Shown here: one piece after another, positions 16,267 through 26,400 of the stretch
How the letters are laid out: every line of letters begins with the position of its first letter
Position numbering within the stretch: position 1 is the stretch's first letter
Assembly (NCBI RefSeq): GCF_000812565.1
Contig: NZ_JTAM01000057.1
Coordinates: 1-45,462 of the forward strand
Source: Flammeovirga sp. OC4
GTDB taxonomy: Bacteria > Bacteroidota > Bacteroidia > Cytophagales > Flammeovirgaceae
Reading direction: 5' to 3'
Length of the DNA: 45,462 nucleotides
The notes under the pieces: model-generated
What the model saw: only the letters and a program-made list of their open reading frames with translations
The model's database searches: none
Told to the model about the DNA's origin: nothing
Program-made: the position numbers and the translations under genes

Positions 16267-17460
16267 ATGAACAACAGCAGCAAACGTCTTTTAGTGGTAT
16301 TTTTCGCCTTTATTTTCTTCAATTGCGAACTAGAAAAGAACTATACAAAAGGCTCTTTTGGAGAGGATATCGCCTTTCTCAACAAGTATATTGATGATTT
16401 AGTGATTTTGGAAGACGGTCAGAGTTTAGTAGCAGTATCACCAAAACTACAGGGGCGAGTATTTACTACTTCTACAAACGGGTATCATGGAAAAAGCCTT
16501 GGTTATTTCAATAAAGAATTTATCGCTTCAGAGCATCAACAACTTTCTAAAATAGGAGGAGAATCTAGAATGTGGTTTGGTCCTGAAGTAGGTGATTTTT
16601 CTATTTTTTTTCCACCTAATGTCGCACAAACAGGGGAAAATATGAGAATAAGTCAAGCATTAGATACCACTCTATTTAAGGTTACAAAAATTACAGATAG
16701 AGAAAGTATTTCATCAAATAGGATGGAGATACAAAATGCGTTTGGGACTACTTTTAAAATTGATGCTTTAAGAAAAATAACATTAAATTCTAAAAGTCAA
16801 GCTGAGAATAACCTATCTATTTCAATCCCCAAAGCTGTCAATTATGTTGGCTTCTCGGCACGTACTGAAGTGACAAGTTTAGATGAACAACAATGGCAAA
16901 AAGCATCTGGCTTACTACCTATTTGGGACTTAGGGTGTATGTTGCCTTCAGATCATCAATGGGTTATTATTCCAACAACTAACACTGAATTGAAAAGTGT
17001 AACTAATTATTTCACTCCTCAAGAGGGAAGAGTTGTCATTAAAAATGGAGTTGTATTTTATAAAGTTGATGCGAAATACCTTAATAAGATGGGAATCCCG
17101 AAGCAATACATCAAACCTATTATGGGAAGTTATTCTCCTGAATTTAATCTATTGAACATTGTCACTTATTCTTTCAGTAATGACAGTCTATACGTTAGTT
17201 CTGATTGGGAATCTTCTAAAAACTATGAGGGAGATGTTATGAACATTTTTAATGGAGAGGTAAATCCCGAATTAGATCGTAATTATCCCTTTTTTGAATT
17301 CGAATCATTTTCTGCTGCAAAAGAATTAAAACCAAATGAAAAGCTACAACACGTACAATCCATCTATCATTTTGAAGGAGATAAAGATGATTTAGACCTT
17401 ATTTGTAAAGAGGTGTTAGGTGTAGAATTATCTCAGATACCTCTTAAAAAAATAGAATAA
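16267..17460 (+). CDS. Putative lipoprotein, DUF6786-like
   Basis: This encodes 397 residues. A basic N-terminus (NNSSKR) and hydrophobic core lead to C20 in FIFFNCELEK. This is a loose lipobox, so the protein is probably an exported lipoprotein. The body contains GGESRMWFGPEVGDFSIFF near residues 98-116 and ends with a stretch including FEFESFSAAKELKPNEKLQH. I recall this wording from the DUF6786 family, and the overall strand pattern (the FEFESFSA block near the end, then a HFEGD motif) is reminiscent of aldose-epimerase-like folds. No catalytic residues can be assigned. It is transcribed divergently from the enoyl-CoA hydratase operon with 240 bp between, which must carry both promoters; I see no clear boxes there. 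Confidence 0.6.
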   Translation: MNNSSKRLLVVFFAFIFFNCELEKNYTKGSFGEDIAFLNKYIDDLVILEDGQSLVAVSPKLQGRVFTTSTNGYHGKSLGYFNKEFIASEHQQLSKIGGESRMWFGPEVGDFSIFFPPNVAQTGENMRISQALDTTLFKVTKITDRESISSNRMEIQNAFGTTFKIDALRKITLNSKSQAENNLSISIPKAVNYVGFSARTEVTSLDEQQWQKASGLLPIWDLGCMLPSDHQWVIIPTTNTELKSVTNYFTPQEGRVVIKNGVVFYKVDAKYLNKMGIPKQYIKPIMGSYSPEFNLLNIVTYSFSNDSLYVSSDWESSKNYEGDVMNIFNGEVNPELDRNYPFFEFESFSAAKELKPNEKLQHVQSIYHFEGDKDDLDLICKEVLGVELSQIPLKKIE

Positions 17461-17864
17461 TGATACTCGAAAGCAGTATTTAGAAAAAAAACAAAGAATG
17501 TATTTAAAGGTAATTTTGGTCGGATACTTATAACCAAATAGTAATATACAGTAAATACATGATTCATAATGCACTGCTACTTTTGTGCTGTTCATTACTT
17601 AAGGTATGAATGAATAGAGCGTGTTATTATTCTGTATTATCGAATTTAAACAGGTATCAAATATATTCAATTAACAATTTACCTTTTTAGCAGAATTTCC
17701 AGTTCTGACTTTTTAGTATAACGTATAAATTTTTAGATGTGCACTCAACTCCTCAGTTTTATTGAGGAGTTTTGTTTTTTATATGAGGATTAACGGGTAT
17801 TTTAGTTAAAATTTTGTGAGCAAATTATTTGTACTAAATAGAATAAACTTTAAACCATTTTTGT
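17461..17864 (+). other. 404-bp gap with possible small transcript
   Basis: There is no convincing ORF. Two exact TAnnTTTG matches occur (TAATTTTG at 17511-17518 and TACTTTTG at 17578-17585), but neither has a TTG at the usual upstream spacing. A strong terminator lies at 17747-17780, nearly 290 bp after the previous gene's stop. A transcript of about 160-260 nt from either box to that terminator is possible. It could equally be a long 3' UTR of the lipoprotein gene. Confidence 0.25.
17747..17780 (+). terminator. Intrinsic terminator upstream of the DUF2157 operon
   Basis: AACTCCTCA (17747-17755) pairs perfectly with TGAGGAGTT (17763-17771) around a 7-nt loop, followed by a T-rich run (TTTGTTTTTT). 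It insulates the membrane-protein operon that begins at 17865. Confidence 0.8.
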
Positions 17865-18821
17865 ATGACTAAATTAAACAGAAATGATTTTCAACTTATC
17901 AGTAAATATTCAGACTGGGAGGGAGAGGATTTAGATAATGCACTTCGAGAAAATGTCTACATTCATCAAAAACAATGGAATACTACATTAACTACTCTTC
18001 TTTTGGTTTTTGGAGTAGGCTTTATTGCCGTTGGAATCATGTTTTTCTTTGCATACAACTGGGGTGACCTTTCTAAAACATGGAAATTGGCAATTGTGGA
18101 AACCGTTGTTGTTTTAGCACTTGGAGCTTTTTTGTTTTTTAGAAATAAAACAGTTTATGCCAATATTCTAGCTACTTGTATTTCATTTTTAATTGGAGTC
18201 ATGTTTGCTGTTTTTGGTCAAGTATATCAAACAGGAGCCAATGCTTATGACTTCTTTTTTGGTTGGACAATGGCTATTGCACTAATTGTATTTTTATCAG
18301 ATTTTGCAGTCTTGTGGTTGCTGTATTTATTACTAATTTCTACTACTTGGCATTTCTATTTTACCCAAGTATTGGGGAATTATCATGACTTATATGAACT
18401 ATTGTTACTTTTCATTTTGTATACTTTATCTTTTATTGTTTCTCATTTCCTTAGTTCCCAAAATAAAGTCATTCCAAATTGGTGGAGGCACAGCGTAATA
18501 TTAATAATTGTAGGTTTAGGAACCCTAATTTCAAGTTATATTATAACTTATTCTCACCGGGAATACTTTATTAGTATAGTGTCTTTACTATCAGTGACGA
18601 TCGTTTATATTGCGGGTCTGATATATGCGTTGAAACAACGGTATATTGTTTTGTTTACATCAATATTATTTAGCTGTATTTTACTTTTTACCAATTTACT
18701 TATCGTTCAAGTAAACGATTTGATTGGTTCCTTTTTGATAGGAGGAGTATTTATGGTGATCGCAGTGACAGGTTTAGTGAAGCAGGTTGTTACACTCAAT
18801 AAAAAATGGGCAAATGAATAG
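17865..18821 (+). CDS. DUF2157 integral membrane protein
   Basis: This encodes 318 residues. A roughly 40-residue cytoplasmic head (including QLISKYSDWEGEDLDNAL) is followed by 9 or so closely packed hydrophobic segments. The first (TLLLVFGVGFIAVGIMFFFA) ends in AYNWGDLSKTWK, a wording typical of DUF2157 membrane proteins, together with FGQVYQTGANAYDFFFGW. The function is unknown. It heads a three-gene overlapping operon (DUF2157, DUF4401, GDYXXLXY) whose gene order recurs in many bacteria. The next gene's ATG overlaps this stop by 8 bp (ATGAATAG), indicating coupled translation and a likely shared membrane complex. Confidence 0.85.
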   Translation: MTKLNRNDFQLISKYSDWEGEDLDNALRENVYIHQKQWNTTLTTLLLVFGVGFIAVGIMFFFAYNWGDLSKTWKLAIVETVVVLALGAFLFFRNKTVYANILATCISFLIGVMFAVFGQVYQTGANAYDFFFGWTMAIALIVFLSDFAVLWLLYLLLISTTWHFYFTQVLGNYHDLYELLLLFILYTLSFIVSHFLSSQNKVIPNWWRHSVILIIVGLGTLISSYIITYSHREYFISIVSLLSVTIVYIAGLIYALKQRYIVLFTSILFSCILLFTNLLIVQVNDLIGSFLIGGVFMVIAVTGLVKQVVTLNKKWANE

Positions 18822-19884
18822 AATAAGCAAAATACAACAGTTTGAAGCTGAATATGCTCAAAACAATGGGGGTAACTCAAAGATCAATATGCAAGCTTTG
18901 GGAAATGAACTGGAGAAAGAAACAATCTCGTTGAGCATTTTGATGAAAGTATTGATTTATTTGGGAGGTTTCTTTGCATCATCCTTATTTTTGATCTTCA
19001 TTTTTATACTCTTTTTCATAGCAGAGGCCGATCATATTGTTATCAGTGTCCTGGGTTTTATTTTCTCAGGATTTGGTATATTAATCCATAGGAAAGCTAA
19101 TGAGATTTTTCCTGCTGCTTTCAGTACTTTCGCTTTTATCATAGGACAAGTCACTTTGACTACTGGTCTTGTATTAGCAAAAACCTCTGATTATCTCGTT
19201 ATAGGTATTTTGATAGCATTAAATACAATTACGATTGTACTAGTGAAGCGGTATTTATTTGTCTTTATAGCTACTTTGGTCATTGGTGCTTGTTGCTACG
19301 CATTGGTTTTTCTACTAGAAGCGCCCATTCTATTTCATCTATTATTACTTTTTTATGGAGTACTTATAACTATTATTTTTACAAATGAAGGAAGAGTATA
19401 TCGTCTATTTAGAAATGATGTTCAGTTAATTAATCCTTTAGTAGAAGCTTTACTTTTAGTGTTTTTTATGGGGTTACCTCTGTTTCTAATTCAAGAAGAT
19501 AGATTTATAATTCCTTATGAATGGGTGTCTACAGTGGGTATTGCGGGTTTACTCACCTATTTTCTTTTGCACTCAAACAAGAAACAAAGTTTAGGGCTTA
19601 CATCACTGAAAATAATACTTTTTGTATTAATATTTTCAATGCCAACACTTTTTGCACCTTACATAGTAGGATGTTTTTATTTATTGATTCTAGGAATAAT
19701 CAACAACCATAAATATTTAAGAGGATTTGGAGTGATTACTCTTATCTTCAGTATTTCTCGTTACTACTATGATTTAGAACTTACTTTACTTGAAAAATCA
19801 TTATCATTAATGATCTCAGGTGTTATGATTATCGTTCTTTATTGGATTTTCTTCTTTAAAAAAAACACAAATGAAAAAATATAA
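18814..19884 (+). CDS. DUF4401 integral membrane protein
   Basis: This encodes 356 residues from the ATG at 18814. A TTG in the same frame at 18787 is an unlikely start because it would overlap the upstream gene by 35 bp. A polar N-terminus of about 50 residues (with EKETISLSILMKV) leads to about 10 hydrophobic helices, beginning with VLIYLGGFFASSLFLIFIF. The partner order and the LGGFFAS-type first helix fit DUF4401. The function is unknown. The gene overlaps DUF2157 by 8 bp and the GDYXXLXY gene by 14 bp, so all three are made together. No catalytic motif is seen among the membrane segments. Confidence 0.82.
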   Translation: MNRISKIQQFEAEYAQNNGGNSKINMQALGNELEKETISLSILMKVLIYLGGFFASSLFLIFIFILFFIAEADHIVISVLGFIFSGFGILIHRKANEIFPAAFSTFAFIIGQVTLTTGLVLAKTSDYLVIGILIALNTITIVLVKRYLFVFIATLVIGACCYALVFLLEAPILFHLLLLFYGVLITIIFTNEGRVYRLFRNDVQLINPLVEALLLVFFMGLPLFLIQEDRFIIPYEWVSTVGIAGLLTYFLLHSNKKQSLGLTSLKIILFVLIFSMPTLFAPYIVGCFYLLILGIINNHKYLRGFGVITLIFSISRYYYDLELTLLEKSLSLMISGVMIIVLYWIFFFKKNTNEKI

Positions 19885-20374
19885 GAGATTACTTATAGCA
19901 CTCAATTGCCTCATCGTTTTAATGGTATTCAATTATTCCATCTATAAAAATGAGCAATTACTCGATGATAATTCAATTGTATTTTTTGAATTAGCACCAG
20001 TAGATCCTAGGTCGTTAATGCAGGGAGATTATATGATATTAGACTATAAAAATTCTAGTACAAATACTTCAGATAGTATAGCCTCAAGAGGTTATTTGGT
20101 CTTTAATCTAGATGAAAATAATGTAGGTACAAAGGTTCGGTTACAAAAAGATAAAGAGCCTTTAAGCGATAATGAATTTATTTTGAAATACACTAAGAGA
20201 AATAACTGGAGACTCAACTTTGGTGCAGAGTCCTATTTTTTTGAAGAAGGGCAAGCTGATTCTTTTGAAAGGGCTGAATACGGTGCATTAAAAATTGACG
20301 AAGATGGTAATTCACTTCTCGTAGGTTTATATGATAAAGACTTAAAAAAGATAAATCCAAAAGGTGAAAATTAA
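19871..20374 (+). CDS. GDYXXLXY-motif membrane-anchored protein
   Basis: This encodes 167 residues. One N-terminal transmembrane helix (LLIALNCLIVLMVFNYSIY) is followed by a periplasmic-type domain. That domain starts with LAPVDPRSLMQGDYMILDY, whose residues 52-59 match the family-defining G-D-Y-x-x-L-x-Y motif exactly. The second half is charged and strand-rich (for example EFILKYTKRNNWRLNFGAES). The biochemical role of the family is not established. It overlaps the DUF4401 gene by 14 bp and closes the conserved triad. No terminator is obvious before the TonB-dependent receptor gene 168 bp downstream, so read-through is possible. Confidence 0.88.
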   Translation: MKKYKRLLIALNCLIVLMVFNYSIYKNEQLLDDNSIVFFELAPVDPRSLMQGDYMILDYKNSSTNTSDSIASRGYLVFNLDENNVGTKVRLQKDKEPLSDNEFILKYTKRNNWRLNFGAESYFFEEGQADSFERAEYGALKIDEDGNSLLVGLYDKDLKKINPKGEN

Positions 20375-20542
20375 TTTTCATTGAAGAATAACACACGTTA
20401 GTTGATAATTTTTCTTGAATAGGTATTTTTTTGCAACATTTGAACTTGAAACTTAACAAGCAAAAGAGAGGATGAGACTACTACTTTAAAAAGCATTAAT
20501 TTCAAAACCTCAATTGCAAACAGACCTACATTATCATCAAAA

Positions 20543-23041
20543 ATGAAACTTAATTTACTATTCTGTCTACTTATACTTCCAACATTTATGTGGGCACAAG
20601 GGCCTGGTGCAATACCTGGAAATGGACAATTTAAGAAAGGGAATCGACCAAAAATTGGTACTGTTTCGGGTAAAATTATAGATGCTGAAACAAGTGAAAA
20701 TTTGGAGTTCGTAACGGTAGCATTATACTCAGAAAGAGATACAACATTTTTAACTGGAGCGTCAACAGATCCTCAAGGGCGTTTCAAAATCATCGATGTT
20801 CCTGTAGGTAAAATGTTTGCTAAAATTACATTTATAGGTTATGAGGAAATGCAAACAGCATCGTTTGTGATAAAACCTGATCAAAAAGATAAGTTTTTAG
20901 GTGCTTTAGCATTAAGTTCCGGAGCTCAAAATCTCGATGAAGTGACGGTAACTGCAGAAAGGGATATTATGGAACTTGGCATTGATCGTAAATCTTTTAA
21001 TGTGAGTCAAGATCTTACAACAGTGGGAGGTTCAATGACAGATGCTTTGAATAATATTCCGTCCATTGATATTGATGCTGAAGGAACTTTGAGTTTAAGA
21101 GGAAGTAGTAATGTGACAATTTTTATTGATGGTAAACCCTCAAACCTTACAAGTTCTTCTGATGCAGATATTTTGGATCAAATTCCTGCGAGTTCAATCG
21201 AAAGAGTGGAAGTGATCACTAATCCATCAGCAAAATATGACCCTGAAGGAACTAGCGGTATTATCAATATTATTCTTAAAAAAGATCGTAAAGGGGGAAT
21301 CAATGGTAATGTCTCAGCGACATTAGGGAATAATAATAAATACAACTTATCGGCAGGCGTAAATGCTAGAGTCAATAAATTTAATATATACGCAAACTAT
21401 TCGGGTAGGTACCAAGAAAGGTATGTCAATAAAGATTTACATCAAAACAATCTTGATGAGGGAGGATTCATGACCGATTATAATAAACAAACTTCTAGAA
21501 GAGATGATGAACGTTATTCTCACCTTTTTAAAGGGGGAATTGATTATGATATCAATGACTATAATAATGTCTACTTCTCAGCAACTTATAATACGGGTTA
21601 TCGAAATAAAAATGAAAACCTTAATTTGAATTATTTTGATGCAAATGATAATGCTTTATCTCAAATTAACCGTATTAATGATTCGAGAAGCACATCAGAA
21701 AATAAAGAATTCAATTTTGGCTATCGAAAAACTTTTGTAAACCCAAATCAGAGTTTAGATATATCGGGTCAATATTCTGATGGAATTAGAGACAACAATG
21801 GGTACTACCAAGAATATGATAGAGGAATGGGGGATCATTCTGATCCTATTTTTGAACAACAAAATGAAAGTCCTGAAAGGAATAAAATCTATTTAGGCCA
21901 AATTGATTATGTTCAACCAATTGGAGAAAATGGTACTTTAGAAACAGGTTGGAAATCAACAGGTAGAGAGATACAAACAGATTTTTATTCTGAAAGCATG
22001 AATGCAGGGATGTGGACTCCCGATGATTCACTAAATAATAATTTTAATTATAATGAATCTGTTCATGCATTGTATGTCATGTATCGTCATCAGTTTGGTA
22101 AATGGGGACTTCAAGGAGGGCTTAGAGCAGAACAAGCTTATACAACTTCTCATTTAGAAGAAAATGAAGTTACTGAAGAACAGACTGTCAATAATAATTA
22201 TTTTGCTGTTTACCCAACACTGCATGTAGCGTATAAGTTTGCAGATATGCGTGAAGTATCGATTGGCTACAGCCGAAGAGTCAATAGACCAAGAGGAAGA
22301 AGTTTGAATCCATTTCCAGATTACGCCAATCCTCAATCATTACGACAAGGTAATCCGTATTTGAAACCTGAATTTATAGATGCCATTGAAGCTACTTATC
22401 AGCATGGTTGGGAAAATCTCACTTTAACGGGGAGTCTGTATTATCGTTATACTCATGATGCCATTCAAAGAGTACAAATGGCTCAACCCGATGGTGTTAT
22501 GGTTATGACCTGGGATAATGTTGATCATTCTCAAAGTTATGGGGCAGAGGCAATTGCTACTTATAACATGACAAAATGGTGGAAATTGACAGGTAGTGCA
22601 AATATTTATAATATCTTAATCACTGGTACATCAGGAGATCTAGATTTAACGAATCAAGCTTGGGCAATGAATGGTAAATTAATGTCATCTACCTCTTTGA
22701 CAAAAACACTTTCCTTACAAGTAACTGCAAGGTTCAGCTCGCAAAGAGCAACTGCTCAAGGGTATATTGCTCCAATGGGTGGGGTTGATATGGCAGTTTC
22801 TCAAAAGCTTTTTAAAGGGAAAGGAACATTACAGGCAAGGGTGACTGATGTATTTAATACCTACAAATTTAATGTTTATAGCGAAGGAGTCGGTTTCAAC
22901 TCTGATATGACTTTTGATTGGGAATCTAGAGTTGGCTATTTAACGTTTTCCTACCGATTTGGAAATGCATCAAAGAAGCCTAAAAAAGGCTCTAAACAAA
23001 GAAGAAGTGGGCAGGGGGACTCCATGGATATGATGGATTAA
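20543..23041 (+). CDS. TonB-dependent receptor family protein with CarboxypepD-like domain
   Basis: This encodes 832 residues. A Sec signal peptide (MKLNLLFCLLILPTFMWAQ) is followed by a carboxypeptidase-regulatory-like domain at about 38-125 (VSGKIIDAETSENLEFVTVA ... GYEEM). A plug-like domain lies at about 130-250 (LDEVTVTAER, DALNNIPSIDIDAEG, LRGSSN, IFIDGKP, ASSIERVEVITNPSAKYDPE, GIINIILKK). A large outer-membrane barrel follows, with the C-terminal strand YLTFSYRFGN and a basic, Gly/Ser-rich tail after it. This is the outer-membrane beta-barrel (OMP_b-brl_3-like) branch, which often lacks a SusD partner; none is seen here. The ligand is unknown. Likely promoter elements are TTG-N17-AACATTTG near 20414-20441, one base off the consensus. 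Confidence 0.9.
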   Translation: MKLNLLFCLLILPTFMWAQGPGAIPGNGQFKKGNRPKIGTVSGKIIDAETSENLEFVTVALYSERDTTFLTGASTDPQGRFKIIDVPVGKMFAKITFIGYEEMQTASFVIKPDQKDKFLGALALSSGAQNLDEVTVTAERDIMELGIDRKSFNVSQDLTTVGGSMTDALNNIPSIDIDAEGTLSLRGSSNVTIFIDGKPSNLTSSSDADILDQIPASSIERVEVITNPSAKYDPEGTSGIINIILKKDRKGGINGNVSATLGNNNKYNLSAGVNARVNKFNIYANYSGRYQERYVNKDLHQNNLDEGGFMTDYNKQTSRRDDERYSHLFKGGIDYDINDYNNVYFSATYNTGYRNKNENLNLNYFDANDNALSQINRINDSRSTSENKEFNFGYRKTFVNPNQSLDISGQYSDGIRDNNGYYQEYDRGMGDHSDPIFEQQNESPERNKIYLGQIDYVQPIGENGTLETGWKSTGREIQTDFYSESMNAGMWTPDDSLNNNFNYNESVHALYVMYRHQFGKWGLQGGLRAEQAYTTSHLEENEVTEEQTVNNNYFAVYPTLHVAYKFADMREVSIGYSRRVNRPRGRSLNPFPDYANPQSLRQGNPYLKPEFIDAIEATYQHGWENLTLTGSLYYRYTHDAIQRVQMAQPDGVMVMTWDNVDHSQSYGAEAIATYNMTKWWKLTGSANIYNILITGTSGDLDLTNQAWAMNGKLMSSTSLTKTLSLQVTARFSSQRATAQGYIAPMGGVDMAVSQKLFKGKGTLQARVTDVFNTYKFNVYSEGVGFNSDMTFDWESRVGYLTFSYRFGNASKKPKKGSKQRRSGQGDSMDMMD

Positions 23042-23476
23042 TAAAGAATAGATCACGACGATAAAAGCTACACTTTTGCTTCAATTCAACAGGATTAAGG
23101 TAATGGTATAGCTTTTTTGTATTCACTTTTTTAACACTTCAATAAAAAGGACTGTATTGCTATTATCTATCTCATAACATTATGATGTATCTAAAATACA
23201 AATGTTGATTTTTTGATAAAACATACATATTCAGATAGAAATGACTTCTCAATAATTCAGGCTTATTTTTTAGCATAGGCATCAAATATTACTTAATGGT
23301 TAAATCAAAATGTTAATAAATGTAATTAAATATTAACGAAATTAACTAAAATTATAAATTATGTGTAATTAATAATGAAAATTATATAAATAAGTGAATA
23401 TATATTTTACATTTGTCTTAGATAATGTGAATTTTTTTATTAGCACCTACAACCCAATTATAAATTTTTAATTATT
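23042..23476 (+). promoter_or_regulatory. 435-bp AT-rich upstream region of the giant gene
   Basis: The first 80 bp carry a weak hairpin, AAAAGCTA (23063-23070) with TAGCTTTT (23109-23116), ending in T residues; it probably ends the receptor transcript. The remainder is very AT-rich, has no ORF, and holds the -7 match TACATTTG at 23408-23415. Confidence 0.4.
23408..23415 (+). promoter_or_regulatory. Candidate -7 box TACATTTG for the giant gene
   Basis: TACATTTG is an exact match to TAnnTTTG and lies about 60 bp before the start codon of the giant gene, a normal leader length. There is no TTG at -33, so support is one-sided. Confidence 0.4.
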
Positions 23477-26400
23477 TTGAAAATATTACACTCTAAATGC
23501 GCTCTTAAACTTCAATTTATTTTGTTGTTCTTGATCGGTTTAATTGATTACACACATGCTCAAACGATTTATTATTCAAAGGCCAGTGGCAATTTTGATA
23601 CTTTTTCGACGTGGGCATTAAATAGTGACGGTTCTGGAGCTGAGCCAACGGCAATCTCTGGGAATCATTTTGTTATCTTAGCAGGGCATACCGTTACGAT
23701 TCCTGCTGATGAAACAGAATCCATTCATACGCTAGAAGTAGAAGGTACTCTAACGATGAATGAGAATGCTATTCTTCAAATCTCAAATGACTATTATTAT
23801 TATCAGTCAGGTAGGGTCACTTTAGATCCAAGCTCACTGATTACATTCAATAATAGTTCTAATGTGTCTGTTCTTGAAGGGAGGAATACAACTGGAACAT
23901 CACGGAGGTTAGAGTTTAGTAATTTATCCTTTGAAAAAGGAGGTAATAAAGTGCTTGTTAACAATACTCAGATGGATATTAACGGAGATTTTACCTTGGT
24001 GAATACCGAGTTTGAATCTAAAGATAATATTCTAATTTCTGGTAATTTAACCATTGATGCCTCAAGTAAATATTCTACAGAAACAGGTACATATATCTTT
24101 ATGGATGGTTCAGGAGATCAAAGAATTTCAGTACCATCAGTGGCAGATATGTCTTCTTCAGGAAGTACAATAGCACAATTTAGTAATATCCGATTCAGTA
24201 ATGGGGGAAATAACTCTATCTCTGATGGTTTTTATTCAGATGGAACGGTTGAGGTGTATAAACAAGACGGTGCAACTCTTTCATTTGATAATGGTGACTA
24301 TAGTTTAAGATCACTTAGAGTAAGAGACACACAAGCAAACTCAGGTAATGCACTTTATTTCAATGGTGGTAATGTTTATATCAATAATTCATCAAGTATT
24401 GATCACTATTTTTCAGGCGATGATGACCAAGTAGGTACTTTAGATATTGGTACAGTCAATTTTATAGCAGAAACAGCTGATTTATACATTGGTGGTTCTC
24501 ATTCTAATGGAGATAATATTACTTTTACAGGAAATATCAGTGTTAAGGAAAATAGAGCTCTAGTTCTAAGAGCAAACACAGTGTTAAACTCCAATGGAGG
24601 TACATTAGAAGTGACAGGGACATCAAGAGTATACATTGATGGTTCATCAACTCCTTCATTTGGTACTTATACAATTTCAGATTTATCTACATTTTATTAC
24701 AGATCTACTTCTGACGTAACATTAATGCCCATTGAATACGGACATTTGAGGCTTTATTATGCATCAAATAAGATAGTAGATAATGACCTTGTCATCAAAG
24801 GTAATCTTGGTGTGTATAATGAAGCTAATTTTCTTGTAAATACTGGCAACACTGTTGAAATTCATGGAAACATTGAAAATATTAGATCGACTGATAGAGG
24901 AGAGCCAGGTACAATAAATGCAACGGGTGCTACTATCACAATGAAGATGGAGGATATTAATAGATATATTAATATTGCAAAGGACCTATCAGGTGGAGTT
25001 GATAATATTTATACTATTACAAATTTCAATATTGAAGTAGCATCAGAACTAACATCAACGAGATCGTTTACTATCTACAATAAATTAGATATTGATAATC
25101 TTACAATCTCAAATACAACTGGTTCCAACGCCACTCAATTATTGGTAGATTTAAGAGATGAATCATTTGATGTACTTGACGTTTCAACGAATATTATTCA
25201 ACAAGATTTTACAAAAATAAGAACAAGAAGTACTACTTCTCCATTCTTATCTCCATCCGGAACAGTTGATATCGATCAAACGAATGCATTCATTGAATTT
25301 ATTGGTAGTAATCAAACTATTCCTGCTATTACGTATGGAAATGTTCAGTTGAATGGAAGTGGAAATAAAACATTAGCTGGTAATACTACAATCAAAGGTA
25401 GAATTGAAAGAACTGGCGGTACTGTATATTTAATCGCAGGTACGAATACAATCAATATCTCTGGTGATTGGAAGTTGAATAATACAGGTACAGCTCACCA
25501 TAATGGCATCTCTCAATCAACGGTTATTTTTGAAGGTAATAATGATCAAGTGATCAATGATGCAACTTTTGGAAATATCACTTTGAATACTATTGGAAAT
25601 ATAACAATAGCAAGACCAATCACAATTTTAGGTGATATAAGTTTAAATGGAGGAGATGATGCTACTCTATTGAATGTGACGTCAAACGAAAATATTGATC
25701 TTTATGGTGATTGGACAGAAAACACAACATCAAAGTTTTCACAATCTAATCATGCTAGAGTTAGATTATTATCAATAACTGACGATCAAACAATTTCTCA
25801 AAATTCATTGAGTGAATTCAATCACTTTACGTTGGAGAAGAAGAACTCAGCTTGTAAGACTGTCTTCAATTCAAAAGTGACAATTGCAGGTGATTTAAGA
25901 TTAGAATCAACAAAAGGACAGTTAGAAATTAACGATGATCTTACATTAAAAGGCCACTTTTATAATTTTGGTACAGGTAATAGTTTTACACAAGCACCTG
26001 ATGCACAATTTAACTTGGCAGGTTCTTCACTACAATATTTTAGAGTTGATGATGCTAATCAATCTACTTTTACAGAATTAGTAACTTTTTCTGGAGAAGG
26101 GATGAAAAACTTCCACGGTACATCTTCTTATACTTTTGAAAAAGGAATTTCTATTACGGGTTCTACAGTTGATGCGAGTAACAGAACTCTGAATATTCAA
26201 GGTGATTGGTTAAACAACAATGGTCTTTTTGAAAGTTTTGGTACTGTAAATTTTAATGGTGGCAAAGCACAAGTTGTTCAACCAACAACTTTCTATAGAT
26301 TCTCAATCCAAGGGAACGGAACAATAGTCAATTTAAATGGTAGTATATCAATCTATCAGCTATTACAAGATGCAAATACTACATTAAATACAAATGGAAA

